NCBI GenBank assembly: GCA_020137815.1 | Contig: CM035353.1 | Coordinates: forward strand, 7,657,298-7,721,297 | Length of the DNA stretch: 64,000 nt | Reading direction: 5' to 3' | Source: Hormiphora californensis | Lineage: Eukaryota; Ctenophora; Tentaculata; Cydippida; Pleurobrachiidae | Shown: in pieces, positions 26,301-36,612 of the stretch | How the letters are laid out: each line of letters begins with the position of its first letter | How positions within the stretch are numbered: position 1 is the stretch's first letter | The notes under the pieces: model-generated | Database searches by the model: none | What the model was told of the DNA's origin: nothing | What the model saw: the letters and a program-made list of their open reading frames with translations, nothing else | Made by a program: the position numbers and the translations under genes

Positions 26301-29300
26301 AAAGGATGAGACTAAAGAAGAGACTAAGGATGAGACTAAAGGAGATGCTAAAGAAGAGGAGAAGGCTGAAGAGATGGTAGTTGAGGAAGATAACGGAGAG
26401 AAAACTGAGAAAGCTGAGGAAGATAATACTGAAGATGTTACTGAAGATGTTACTGAGAACCGTATCAAGAATATGAAGGTACATTTTATTGTGTCATCCC
26501 CTGGTGAGCCTCCCCCTGTCCTAATGTACATATAAAAGTGGAACTATTTAAACCAAAGCTAACTGCTAACTGTTACCAGGTAACTGAGTTACGAGATGAG
26601 TTAGAGAGACGAGGATTGAGCACCAAGGGGTTGAAGATACAGCTAACGGCACGGCTACTGAAGGCTTCCAAGGAGGAGACCCTCAAAAACACCAACTCAG
26701 ATAATGTAACTACTGTTGTAACTTGTAACTTGTGCCACTACATGCTGTATTGTGTCGTCCTGTGCTAACATGACTCGTTACTAGGTAGTGGTAGGGGAGG
26801 GAACAGTAGGGGTACTGGGTGAGGAGAAGATGAAAGAGTTGGCTGGTAAAATGGGCCTTACCCCTGGTGTAGCGTATGATCTACCGGAGCTGTCCTCCAT
26901 TGTACTTCGTCCAGCAAAGGGTAAATATCACACACCTTCTCAGCAGGAACCGACCGAAACAAGTAAACAACCAATCAGAACTCGTTATTTAGGTCACGTG
27001 ACTGGTTATCAGCCAATCAGGGACCAGTATTTCCTGATTCGGTCGGTTCCTGAATATCACACACCTTCTCAATCTTATTACAACTTGTGTGCCCTTCTTA
27101 CAGTTAGACAAACTACTGGACCCTACCAAACAACCTTTATACTCCAGGTATTGAGATTGATGATTTCTCTCTCTCCTCTCTACTCGACTACAATAAGTCT
27201 GATAAGAAGGAACGTGTGTTTGAAGTCTCTATGTTCGCTGAAGTACTCTCCGAGCTATTCCAGGTAATTTCTCGAATGATACCAGAGATATATATCAACC
27301 TTTTGAAGGAACGTGTATTTGAGGTCTCTATGTTCGCTGAAGTACTCTCCGAGTTATTTCAGGTAATTTCTCGGATAATACCAGAGATATATGTATATAT
27401 CAACCTTTAGAAGTAAAGTATTTCTCTCTACTCACTTCCCTCTACTCACTTTTCTATCTTCAGAGGCACTTTGGTTTGTTGATTCTAAAGGCCCTAATAG
27501 CACTAGAAGGAGGTGATGACGCACTGGGTAGACAGCGTGTTGCCAGTGAGACAGAAGATAACGGTAGGTAACACAAACATTACCAACACACTACTAGTAC
27601 ACAGTTGTTGACACTGATCGTTACTAGGTAGTCGTTATAATGTACCCCCTTAATCAAGAAATACTGGTCCCTGATTGGCTGATAACTAGTCACGTGACCT
27701 AAATAACGGGTTCTGATTGGTTGTTTGCTTGTTTCGGTCGGTTCCTGTAATGTACCCCCCTTAATATCAGGTACTGCTAAGGAAGTAGAGAAGAAGAAGG
27801 TTGAGACGTATATCTATCGACCTGATGTGATGCTAGCCTTCCAGTTCTTTGATCGTAACAGGACTGGGTATTTAGAGGATGAGGATCTATTGAACATCAT
27901 CCATAGTACCGGGCTCTCAATTAGTCGGGGTCAAATCATGGTGAGATAATGTACCGGACTCTCAATTAGTCGGGGTCAAATCATGGTGAGATAATGTACC
28001 GGGCTCTCAATTAGTCGGGGTCAAATCATGGTAAGATAATGTACCGGGCTCTCAATTAGTCGGGGTCAGATCATGGTGAGATAATGTACCGGGCTCTCAA
28101 TTAGTCGGGGTCAAATCATGGTGAGATAATGTACCGGGCTCTCAATTAGTCGGGGTCAAATCATGGTGAGATAATGTACCGGGCTCTCAATTAGTCGGGG
28201 TCAAATTATGGTGAGATAATGTACCGGGCTCTCAATTAGTCGGGGTCAAATCATGGTGAGATAATGTACCGGGCTCTCAATTAGTCGGGGTCAAATCATG
28301 GTGAGATAATGTACCGGGCTCTCAATTAGTCGGGGTCAGATCATGGTGAGATAATGTACCGGGCTCTCAATTAGTCGGGGTCAAATCATGGTGAGATAAT
28401 GTACCGGGCTCTCAATTAGTCGGGGTCAAATCATGGTGAGATAATGTACCGGGCTCTCAATTAGTCGGGGTCAAATCATGGTGAGATAATGTACCGGGCT
28501 CTCAATTAATCGGGGTCAAATCATGGTGAGATAATGTACCGGGCTCTCAATTAGTCGGGGTCAAATCATGGTAATGCACAGAGTTCATTCTAGTTGTGAT
28601 ACTCTCCATGTGTTACTAACTCCTCCTCTCTCACTCTCTACTCGAAATATTAACTCCCTCTCTCACTCTCTACTCGAGATAGTAACTCCCTCTCTATTCC
28701 AGACTATCCTGACGAAGGTACTACACAATAAGAACAAGTTATACTACCGGGGTTTGTGTGAGAGGGCCACTGCGGGGTCAAACAATATGATTCAACAAGA
28801 GGGTGTCTCTCTGAAGGAGATAGAAGAGGTCTTGTTACTGGGCTGTAACTCATCATCATCCTCTTCACCATTGGTTAGTTGATCCTTCCCAGTCCTAGTT
28901 GCTCCCCTAGTTACCCCTCCCCCAGACTCCAGTTGCTCCCCCAACTAGCTCCCCCTAGGTACCCCTCCCCCCAGTTGCTCCCCTAGTTGCCATGTTTGTG
29001 TGGCCCACTTTCATTCCAGATCATTCAAAACACCCCGTACCCCCCAGGTGGATTATGTAGAACCAGAGGAGACAGCAGGACCACCACCAGTTGCACCTGC
29101 ACCTGTCAGTGACGATCTTGTGCTAGTCTCAGGTAATATGAACCTCCCTAACATACACCCCTTCTATAGTAACAATGTTATTAACATTAGGGTAAACCGG
29201 GGCAATTCGAACAACCGGGGCAATTCGAACAATGTACTGCCCGTCTCTCACCTAGTTAAGCTATCATAATGACGTCATCCTATCTCCAGAAGAAAACTGC

Positions 29301-30505
29301 TCGTTCGAGCCTGCCCGTTACCACTAAATAAGCTCTAGATCCGGTTTAAGTTGGTCAATTTCCGATTTGAAAAAACCAGCTGAAAGCTAATAATATCAGC
29401 TTTCAGATGGTATAAAAATTATTTAAATATTCGCATGTTTTCATTCCAAATTCTGGTAAATTAAGATTACCGGGGCAATTCGAACAACCGGGGCAATTCA
29501 AACAGGGGCAATTTGGTTAACACCCGGGCCAATGATGTGCAGTTCTTTGTACCACGTGATCACGCGTGATACCGGGGCAATTCGAACAAGAACGACCAGC
29601 GTGTAGATTGCGTGTAGATTACATTGTTCGAATTGCCCTTACCTCTAACAACACCAGGCGGGTATCTTCTTCTGGTGTTGTGAGGACGTTCACGTGACTC
29701 CCACGTGACGAAATAAAGCACTCCTATTGGTGTTATCCGAATTGCCCCGGTACCATTTTTTCCGACCAAAATTTTTAAATTAGTTATTTAGTTAACTAAA
29801 TGATGGTCCCTAGAGTTGAAATTTATCTTATTAGAAAGATAAAATAATGAACTTTAATCCTATATAATTTTTTTCATTGTATCTTTTTTTAAATGGGAGT
29901 GAGAACCGATTAAGTAAAAAGTTAACCATTTTGCCCCGGTTTACCCTAACATTAACAACTATCCTGCTACACTGATATACCTCCCTAACATACACCCCTT
30001 CTATAGTAACAGTGTTATAAACTACTATCTTGTTCAGGTTCCTATGTGATGAGGTCTGAGCTAGCAGAGCTACTCAACAAAGCTATGAAGAAGGTGTCTA
30101 GTTTGGAGGGGAAGATAAAAGAAGTTGAAAAAGAAAATGATAAACTCACTAGAGGTTCGTTTGATGTGCACCACCCCTTTCCCTCCCCCGAGTCAACTGT
30201 TGAAATATCACTAGTATAGGCCCCACTCACTACCCTTTTTATTTACAGATGTAAGAGACTCCAAGGATTCCCAGACGAATTACAATGACCTGGAAAAAGA
30301 AGTGAAAACAAGGAAGCGAGAATTGGAAATCTTGGGGGTGGAAAAGACACGGTCTGAATTGTCGCTTCGAAAACACACCAAGTGTTTGGAGACCGCACGA
30401 GAGGGTCTACAGGGAATATTAGCGGATGTCATCTTAACCTTGGCAAAAAGGGAGGAAGTGAAACAAGAGAGTGACCAAAAGGACAAAGTGAAAGTTGAAA
30501 AGTGA
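20324..30505 (+). CDS. CCAR1: Cell division cycle and apoptosis regulator 1 (CCAR1-like)
   Basis: CCAR1/CCAR2 proteins are nuclear transcription and splicing co-regulators. Exons: 20324–20372, 20529–20627, 20978–21096, 21186–21296, 21516–21672, 21801–21945, 25084–25161, 25314–25389, 25506–25674, 25799–25935, 26028–26156, 26224–26478, 26580–26705, 26785–26920, 27148–27263, 27464–27563, 27771–27940, 28703–28873, 29048–29132, 30038–30154, 30249–30505. They total 934 codons and all phases fit. Domain order matches the family: S1-like (GYITKKFQGYG … VGDKVSYQAE), Arg/Ser/Lys segment, DBC1 core (REYSNLYIPSD … FGGGWSAELDG … TGIDL-like GIDLSYCKTWY), acidic Lys/Glu linker, SAP domain (VTELRDELERRGLSTKGLK), inactive EF-hand (FQFFDRNRTGYLEDEDLL), C-terminal coiled coil. 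Introns hold a palindromic mariner element, three hAT MITEs and several minisatellites. Confidence 0.92.
20640..20966 (+). repeat. Short tandem repeat (TGTCTAATGTT type)
   Basis: About 30 degenerate copies of TGTCTAATGTT fill CCAR1 intron 2, starting just after the donor and ending at the acceptor TCTTCAG. Confidence 0.9.
21964..23527. mobile_element. 1,564-bp palindromic mariner-type element, second copy
   Basis: Same TA-flanked ends, length and arm structure as 15292–16855, differing by scattered substitutions. It sits in CCAR1 intron 6, 18 bases after the donor. The arms share a 116-codon ORF in both orientations with no recognisable domain. Confidence 0.85.
23535..23649. mobile_element. 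hAT-type MITE, diverged copy
   Basis: Family member inserted about 7 bp beyond the palindromic element in CCAR1 intron 6, with a small internal insertion (GATTGCAATTGG) and a changed 3' end (TTCCTA). No clean 8-bp duplication is visible. Confidence 0.8.
23650..24036. other. CCAR1 intron 6 sequence
   Basis: Unique-looking intron with GCGCG-rich stretches around 23,745–23,890. No supported exon: the coding phase passes directly from exon 21801–21945 to 25084–25161. Confidence 0.4.
24037..24642 (+). repeat. 23-bp minisatellite, about 26 copies
   Basis: Units of the form CTCCACTATATTTATAACAC plus TGC/TGT variants in CCAR1 intron 6, with occasional 25-bp units (TGTGAC insertion) recurring in a higher-order pattern. 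Confidence 0.95.
26944..27052. mobile_element. hAT-type MITE, 109 bp, with long flanking repeat
   Basis: Perfect-looking family copy in CCAR1 intron 14. Instead of an abutting 8-bp duplication, a 19-bp repeat (AATATCACACACCTTCTCA) occurs on both sides, starting three bases into the intron on the left. Confidence 0.9.
27204..27410 (+). repeat. CCAR1: Tandem duplication of CCAR1 exon 15 3' half and its donor
   Basis: The last 57 or so bases of exon 27148–27263 plus about 40 intron bases are repeated at about 27,306–27,405, so GAACGTGT … CAG|GTAATT occurs twice. The second copy has no acceptor before it, so it looks like a pseudo-exon in the intron. Translation of the second copy is nearly unchanged (KERVFEVSMFAEV). 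Confidence 0.85.
27652..27747. mobile_element. hAT-type MITE, 5'-truncated
   Basis: Lacks the first 13 or so bases at one end but keeps the other TIR. Flanked by direct repeats of TAATGTACCCCC(C)TTA. It ends 23 bases before CCAR1 exon 27771–27940. Confidence 0.85.
27941..28570 (+). repeat. 45-bp minisatellite of exon end plus 5' splice site, 14 extra copies
   Basis: The final 31 bases of CCAR1 exon 27771–27940 with the first 14 bases of its intron (ATG|GTGAGATAATG) recur every 45 bp, giving 15 donors in a row from 27941 to 28571; the last reads GTAATG. Each unit keeps coding phase but has an in-frame TAA right after the donor, so use of any downstream donor would truncate the protein in the EF-hand-like region. 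Confidence 0.92.
29189..29947. mobile_element. Non-autonomous DNA transposon with GGGGCAATTCGAAC repeats
   Basis: Ends AGGGTAAACCGGGGCAA and its complement, flanked by AACATT on both sides, in CCAR1 intron 19. The subterminal motif GGGGCAATTCGAAC recurs in both orientations. A 43-bp intron segment (CCTCCCTAACATACACCC onward) is present both left (about 29,141) and right (about 29,979) of the element. No transposase. Confidence 0.75.
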
Positions 30506-31430
30506 TTGTTACAAGCTTTTGAGAGACTGTGAATGAAATAATTTTATGTTTTTACTGAGTTGAATTTTAACTCCTGAAACCCTGAGTATTTGAGTGGACA
30601 GTCCGGTAAACAAGGTTGCCCCTTTCTCTCACTCCTCAAGGAACACTGGTCACACAATGAGGTGTGAAGCCTCCATTGCGGATAAAGACGTAACGCGCCG
30701 TGACATAGCCACTTACAAACCCAACCAAACTTCGCGCTCAATGTTCACTCACAATACGCGCGTCATGTTACACTCAGTGCGCGTTAATTAGCGCCGATAC
30801 CCCTGCAGAAAGAGCTGTGTCGATGGCGCGTTACGTTAAGTGATGTTGAATGTTGAGCAATCACTAATAACACATCGTCATCACCGAATTCCTCTCAAAT
30901 GTTCCAGAACTATAGACCATGAGTCTCTTTCTCTCCCAGCGAGAGAGAGAAAGGGACTCAGCGCCATAGTTACCACATACCCGGGTTGGTATGGAGGTTT
31001 GCTGAGCGTACCCCATGGTTTAGTGACAAACAAACAAACAAACAAACAATCGTCATCACACCCAATGAGAGAGAAAATAAAAATAAGGGATTTGGTTGTC
31101 AGAAATCAACAAAAGAAAGATGTGACATATTTGTACAATTTCAAATAATCAAGTTAAAAGCTCAACAACTGTACCATACGTTGTAACAGATTTATAATTG
31201 TAACACTCTCACATCTAGATAAAAGAATAGTTAACGTATACCAGACACGTTAATCACTGAAGCTTTAGTGTTGCCGAAGCAGGCATAAAAAGTTTTTAAC
31301 TTGTAAAATAAACATCACTTTCATCAAATTGTCATTTGCTCGACCCTCTCTGTCAGTAGGGCTAGAACAACTAACTAATTATCTTGTCTCTCTGAGTACA
31401 ACAACTAACTAATATGGATCAAGACACCTC
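30506..31430. other. Convergent intergenic region, CCAR1 and PAM 3' ends
   Basis: The two genes end facing each other. Contains CpG-rich short stretches (about 30,690–30,840), an imperfect inverted repeat around GAGAGAGAAAGGGACTC (about 30,920–30,960) and a short AAAC repeat at 31,027. Several AATAAA-type signals are present. No gene seen. Confidence 0.5.
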
Positions 31431-34400
31431 TTAATACCTCATACCTGGTTTTTTGAACACCAAATCATCTTCATCATCACTACTGTCATAGTCTTTCAAC
31501 AGTTTCTGGAACCCTGACCTGTCTACCCCGTCCCTGGACTGGCCTCCACCCCTACACCTTACCACTACAACTATAGCTAGATAGGTGACTGGGAACATCC
31601 CTACAATAGCCAGTAAGATAACTACAGAGACTGGGATCTGAGTACTGGATATCTTCCGTAGTATTGTCTTAGTAAGAGAGTTATCTTTAGTATCAGGGGT
31701 AGGAGGGGCAACTGAGGATGGGATAAATCTCCATACTTTATAGGGAGCTGCTATCTCTCCGGCAAATAACCCAAAGCTTTTCAGGTGTGTTATGGAGTGA
31801 GGTGTGTTCAGTGGAGAAGGGGAGGAAGGGGATGCTGCCTTGATCGTACCTGGAACAATATATGGTGTTATTTTGTGATTATATCCCTCTCTTATCAAGC
31901 TATGTCATCTCTTTCACCCCCAGTTTCTGTATTACCATTCTATTACCTGTTGCAGGATCGATAGTCATTATTTTGCTCTCCCTATACCCCCCATCAGTGA
32001 CGTTAACAGCAAAGAGTGCTGGAGGGTCAGTAGAGAAATCGACGCTATATACTGATCCAGGAATAGGGTAGACCCTGGTAAAGTTACCAGATATGTAGTT
32101 CAGTACATGGACCTGTAGGGGGACACGGGGGTGTGTGTTAGGAGGATGATAAAGATAGTTAGGAAGGATTAGAAGAGATTTAAGTATGATATATTCACCA
32201 GGAACCGACCGAAACAAGTAAACAACCAATTAGAACTCGTTATTTAGGTCACGTGACTGGTAATCAGCCAATCAGGGACCAGTATTTCCTGATTCGGTCG
32301 GTTCCTGATATTCACCTGTCCGTTTTCCCTATCAGCAACATGTATCTCATGGTGTATAGGGTCGATGGTCAGGTCGTGTACCAACCCCATGATACCAGGC
32401 TGAAATTAGGTGTCAGCATTAGGTGTCAGCATTAGGTATCAGCACTCACCATTAGGTGTCAGCATTAGGTGTCAGCATTAGGTGTCAGCATTAGATGGCA
32501 GCATTAGGTGTCAGCATTAGGTGTCAGCATTAGGTGTCAGCATTAGGTGTCAGCATTAGGTGTCAGCATTAGGTGTCAGCATTAGGTGTCAGCATTAGGT
32601 GTCAGCATTAGGTGTTAGCACAGTGTTGGAACTACACATCAGTGAGAGGTATAAATTGAAACATTACCTTTCCCTTCTCTGTCCCTGATTCTCCATACTG
32701 AGCAAGGTATTTCCCCGTGTGATCAAACTTAACAACCCTACTGTTACAGTACCCATCAGAAACGTAGATGTTACCAGCAATATCAACCACCTGTACACAT
32801 TTGACATTGGTAGAGACTAGAGCAGGAACCGACCGAAACAAGTAAACAACCAATCAGAACTCGTTATTTCGGTTGGTTCCTGAACTAGAGGATTAACCAG
32901 TTTTGAATGGGGTGTATAGCAACAACTAGCAACAACTAGCAACAACAACTATTACACGTACCACAGAGGTTGGTTTACAGAAGTGGGTCGAATCAGACCC
33001 TGGGTGATACTTGGAGCCCAGAATTAGGGATGGTTTACTCCACTCTCCCTTATTAAACTTGTATACCTGGTGGGGGAGATGTATCAGGAAGTGGTAGGAA
33101 GGTAGCTATTGTCTGAACATTGGGCAATATAACACATATTATGGAGTAGTCAGTTGTGGGAGGGGACATTGGGGGATGTACTGACCTGGTGTAATGCAAC
33201 ATCAGTCAGGTAGACATTGTCCTCAGAATCAAGGTAGACCCCGTGAGGCATTATAAACAGATCCTTACCAAAGGAGTCCTCTATCATTCCTATAATGGTG
33301 GTCACTGGTCAGTATGAAACACACTATAAAACACCTTCCCTTACTCAACCCTCTCTGGAACAACAAACACAACATGACAACTAACCAGTCTCTGGGTTCA
33401 CAAATAGGACGGTATTCTCCTTGATGATCTCTGTTTTGAATAACACGTTGTTGCTCTGATCAAACCACTGTTTAGATGACCAATCATTGGATCCTCTGTG
33501 GAACACCTGCGGAGAGGGATGTGTGTTGGAACTCCTGAGAGTTGTAGAAGGGTGTTGTGTTAGATCCTGTTAGAATTGTATTAGATGGGTGAGTTGTAGT
33601 AGACTACTGCCATGCTACTCCTAGTATGTACTAAGTATCTACTATCTCATTTCTTACCACTAGTTGGTCCTGCTGAGTGTTGTGAGATAGTCCACCCACT
33701 TGCCCAATAGCAGAGGAGAGAGACCAGTTGCTGCTGACTTCGTATCGGTTAGCAAGGGGATCTAGAGAGGAAGGGTTAAGTAGATGGGGGATCTAGAGAG
33801 ATAGAGGATGGGTCAGATAGCGGATCTAGAGAGATAGAGGAAGGGTCACATAGCGGATCTAGAGGGATAGAGAAAGGATTAGATAGGGGATCTAGAGGGA
33901 TAGAGAAAGGATTAGATAGGGGATCTAGAGAGATACAGAGAAAGGGTCACATAGGGATCTAGAGAGATATAGAGGAAGGGTCAGATAGGGGATCTAGAGA
34001 GATACAGAGAAAGGGTCACATAGGGATCTAGAGAGATATAGAGGAAGGGTCAGATAGGGGATCTAGAGAGATAGAGAGGAAGGATTAAGTAGATAGCGGA
34101 TCTAAAAGGATAGAGAAAGGATTAGATAGGGGATCTAAAGGGCTCAGTCAACTATTATATTATAGCAAGGCATGTTTACCCCACTCATCCTTCCTATCTA
34201 CAACTTGTTACCTGTAATGCGAGCGTAGCGAGGGACAGTGAACCGTTTACTTCGAAAGCACCCATCATCATTGTATCTGAAACAGGGGGGGGGGGGGTAG
34301 TGGTAATCAGAGAGATCATGGGCAACAATGAAGTAGAAGATCACATTTGCCAGCATTCAGCAACATTATATTATTCTTTCATGGTCTTCTTATTTTGTTA

Positions 34401-36422
34401 CCTGAAAAGTGATAACCTCTTTTCCCTCCCACTCCCACTCTTTTCCCGTTTAGTTAGGAGAGGTAACATGCGCTCAAACCTGAACAAAGAGGCATTGACA
34501 CTGTACATCAGATAGAAATTACACATCTCGTCCTTCCCAGTACTGCCGATTGTGGTTCTAGTGTCCCTGTCTGAACTATCAAATACACACCGGGCATGCA
34601 CCATATCACCTGAAGTAGATGGGGGAGTGAGTTAGACACGGTGTGATGGGGGAGTGAGTTAGACACGGTGTGAAGGGGGAGAGAGTTAGACACGGTGTGA
34701 AGGGGGAGTGAGTTAGACACGGTTTGATGGGGGAGTGAATTAGACACGGTGTGATGGGGGAGAGAGCTAGACATGGTGTGATGGGGGAGTGAGCTAGACA
34801 CGGTTTGATGGGGGAGTGAATTAGACACGGTGTGATGGGGGAGAGAGTTAGACACGGTGTGATGGGGGGGGGAGAGAGTTAGACATGGTGTGATGGGGGG
34901 GAGTGAGCTAGACACGGTTTGATGGGGGAGAGAGTTAGACACGGTGTGATGGGGGAGAGAGTTAGACACGGTGTGATGGGGGAGTGAGTTAGACACGGTG
35001 TGAAGGGGGAGAGAGTTAGACACGGTGTGAAGGGTTGGGTTGGAGTGTGAGAGACACCGTCACCTCTCTAGAGGGCATCGCGGGCTTCGTTTTACCGTGC
35101 TATGCGCGGGAGTTGTAAGGGTGACTGCGTCACCAACACTATTTAGACTCAGGACTACAATACGTACCTTCTGATATGAGCGTCTTCTCCCCCTCAATCA
35201 GATAGAACATCTGAGGTTTGCGTGGGTCTCCAGTTCCTATTAGTTCCCACCTGCCCTCCCTCTCTCTCCATGCTGAGACCCTTCTTCCCAGTGTATGGGT
35301 ATGGGTCCTGAATGCAAAGGGTTCTATCGTGTTCTTGCCCTGAAACACGCACCTCCAGTTACATTAGTTAGTTACACTGGTTACATAATGCTACATACAG
35401 CTCAGGTCTAGTTACACCCCTTTGTATTGGGTATAACAAGCTGTGAAGTATTGGTCTGTACTAAATCTGGTGATATCCCATACCTTGAACTCGCAGGACA
35501 GGTCTGCGTTGATGATAGAGTGGGGTGGAATAACAGTGGCACCATCTGCAAACAGGTAAATACCTGCCAACCTAGCTGGCTGCTCTTTTGTCACTACCAG
35601 ATTCACACCTGCATAGTATAGAGCGTGTTAAAACCAGATCAGTATTATATCCTTACAGTGTTTTAATTCAGTCCACTAGAGGGTATGTTTCGAGTTAACA
35701 CTCACCAGATCAGTATATCCTTACAGTGTTTTAATTCAGTCTACTACTTACTAGAGGGTATTTCGAGTTAAAACTCACCGGATGAGTCAGGGTCTGCCAC
35801 TACGTGTTTGTAATGTATCTGCATAGCTATGTAGTTGATATTAGCATCCCTCCCAACCTTGAACCCAATCCCATCGGGCAGTTCAAACTTAGGAGCATCC
35901 AGCGCCCAGGCCCACAGGATAGTTGTTATTTTGGAGTCATATTTGCAGATACCTCCCATCCCCTCAAACTCGGACCAGTATTCTTTATCATGCGCTATCT
36001 CGGTACACCCGTATAGTAACAGGTGGTGTACTTTATCAGAGGACGCCTGGGAAGGGGTTGTTACAATCTTTATAGAGAGGGGACACTAGTTAGTAACAAC
36101 TAGTAACGGGCGGGGGGGGGCAGTAACAAACTGAACTACGTACTTACCACAGCTTCGAATCCTAGAATATAAATCTCATCTTCAGTTATCTTGAAGGGGC
36201 GGACTAGATATGAATCATGGGTTGTCGTCTTGACATCTACAAAGGGGGGGGGGTTAGTGTTAGTTTGGTTTGGGAGAAAACAGCCCTATTCTAGTATCCC
36301 CTTCTAAATTTGGAAGACTATATTTGTAGTGTGTTGCACATACCTGGCATTCTAATCTCTAGTTTCTCTGATAGAACATAAGGGATGAGAACCAGGAGAA
36401 CTGCTAACAGATCCCGTGACAT
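31431..36422 (-). CDS. PAM: Bifunctional peptidylglycine alpha-amidating monooxygenase (PHM + PAL, membrane form)
   Basis: PAM converts glycine-extended secretory peptides to C-terminal amides: PHM hydroxylates the glycine (copper, ascorbate, O2), then PAL cleaves it. Exons in reading order: 36344–36422, 36148–36236, 35779–36046, 35484–35608, 35168–35339, 34480–34609, 34212–34276, 33658–33761, 33386–33506, 33186–33289, 32962–33066, 32668–32790, 32316–32399, 31947–32112, 31431–31849; 718 codons, all phases fit. Signal peptide MSRDLLAVLLVLIPYVLS. All PHM copper ligands are visible: HH in VHHLLLYGC, H in MQIHYK, HTH in FRTHTHTLG, M in DEMCNFY. PAL shows MPHGVYLD, GSDSTHFCKPT, SDGYCNSR and HVADRENG. 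One TM segment (IPVSVVILLAIVGMFPVTYL) precedes a cytosolic tail with GFQKLLKDYDSSDDEDD, fitting secretory-granule routing. Confidence 0.93.
32199..32307. mobile_element. hAT-type MITE inserted exactly at a splice donor
   Basis: 109-bp copy with perfect duplication ATATTCAC. On the minus strand this is GTGAATAT, the first eight bases of the intron following PAM exon 32316–32399, so the exon is followed by duplication, MITE, duplication, then the rest of the intron. Confidence 0.92.
32402..32620 (-). repeat. 13-bp minisatellite resembling branch-point sequence
   Basis: About 16 copies of ATTAGGTGTCAGC, which on the gene strand (minus) read GCTGACACCTAAT. Each copy has CTGAC and CTAAT, both matching the branch-point consensus yUnAy, just upstream of the acceptor of PAM exon 32316–32399. 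Confidence 0.85.
32823..32882. mobile_element. hAT-type MITE, internally deleted (60 bp)
   Basis: Both TIRs remain (the right one GGTTGGTTCCTG), but the inner half is gone. Flanks GACTAGAG and AACTAGAG (7 of 8). It lies in the PAM intron between exons 32962–33066 and 32668–32790. Confidence 0.85.
33762..34142 (-). repeat. Minisatellite carrying 3' splice-site copies
   Basis: About eleven units of 33–37 bp containing GGGGATCTAGAG. On the gene strand each reads CTCTAG|ATCCCC, identical to the acceptor and first six bases of PAM exon 33658–33761, which the array abuts. Confidence 0.85.
34613..35035 (-). repeat. 27-bp minisatellite in a PAM intron
   Basis: About 15 copies of a unit built on GGGGGAGTGAGTTAGACACG between PAM exons 35168–35339 and 34480–34609. 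Read on the gene strand the units are C/T-rich and lie just upstream of the acceptor. Confidence 0.9.
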
Positions 36423-36563
36423 GATCTAGGAGCTAGAACAATGTGTTAGTTGTTGTGGGTAGTAGTCAGACAAATATAGGCTGGGGGTTTAGAAAACCTG
36501 AAAATCAATAAATAACATGGTATAAAAGAATAAAACGCGTTATGATCCGACCCTCCTTTACAC

Positions 36564-36595
<32 letters not shown>

Positions 36596-36612
36596 GAGGT
36601 CGAACAACTCTT

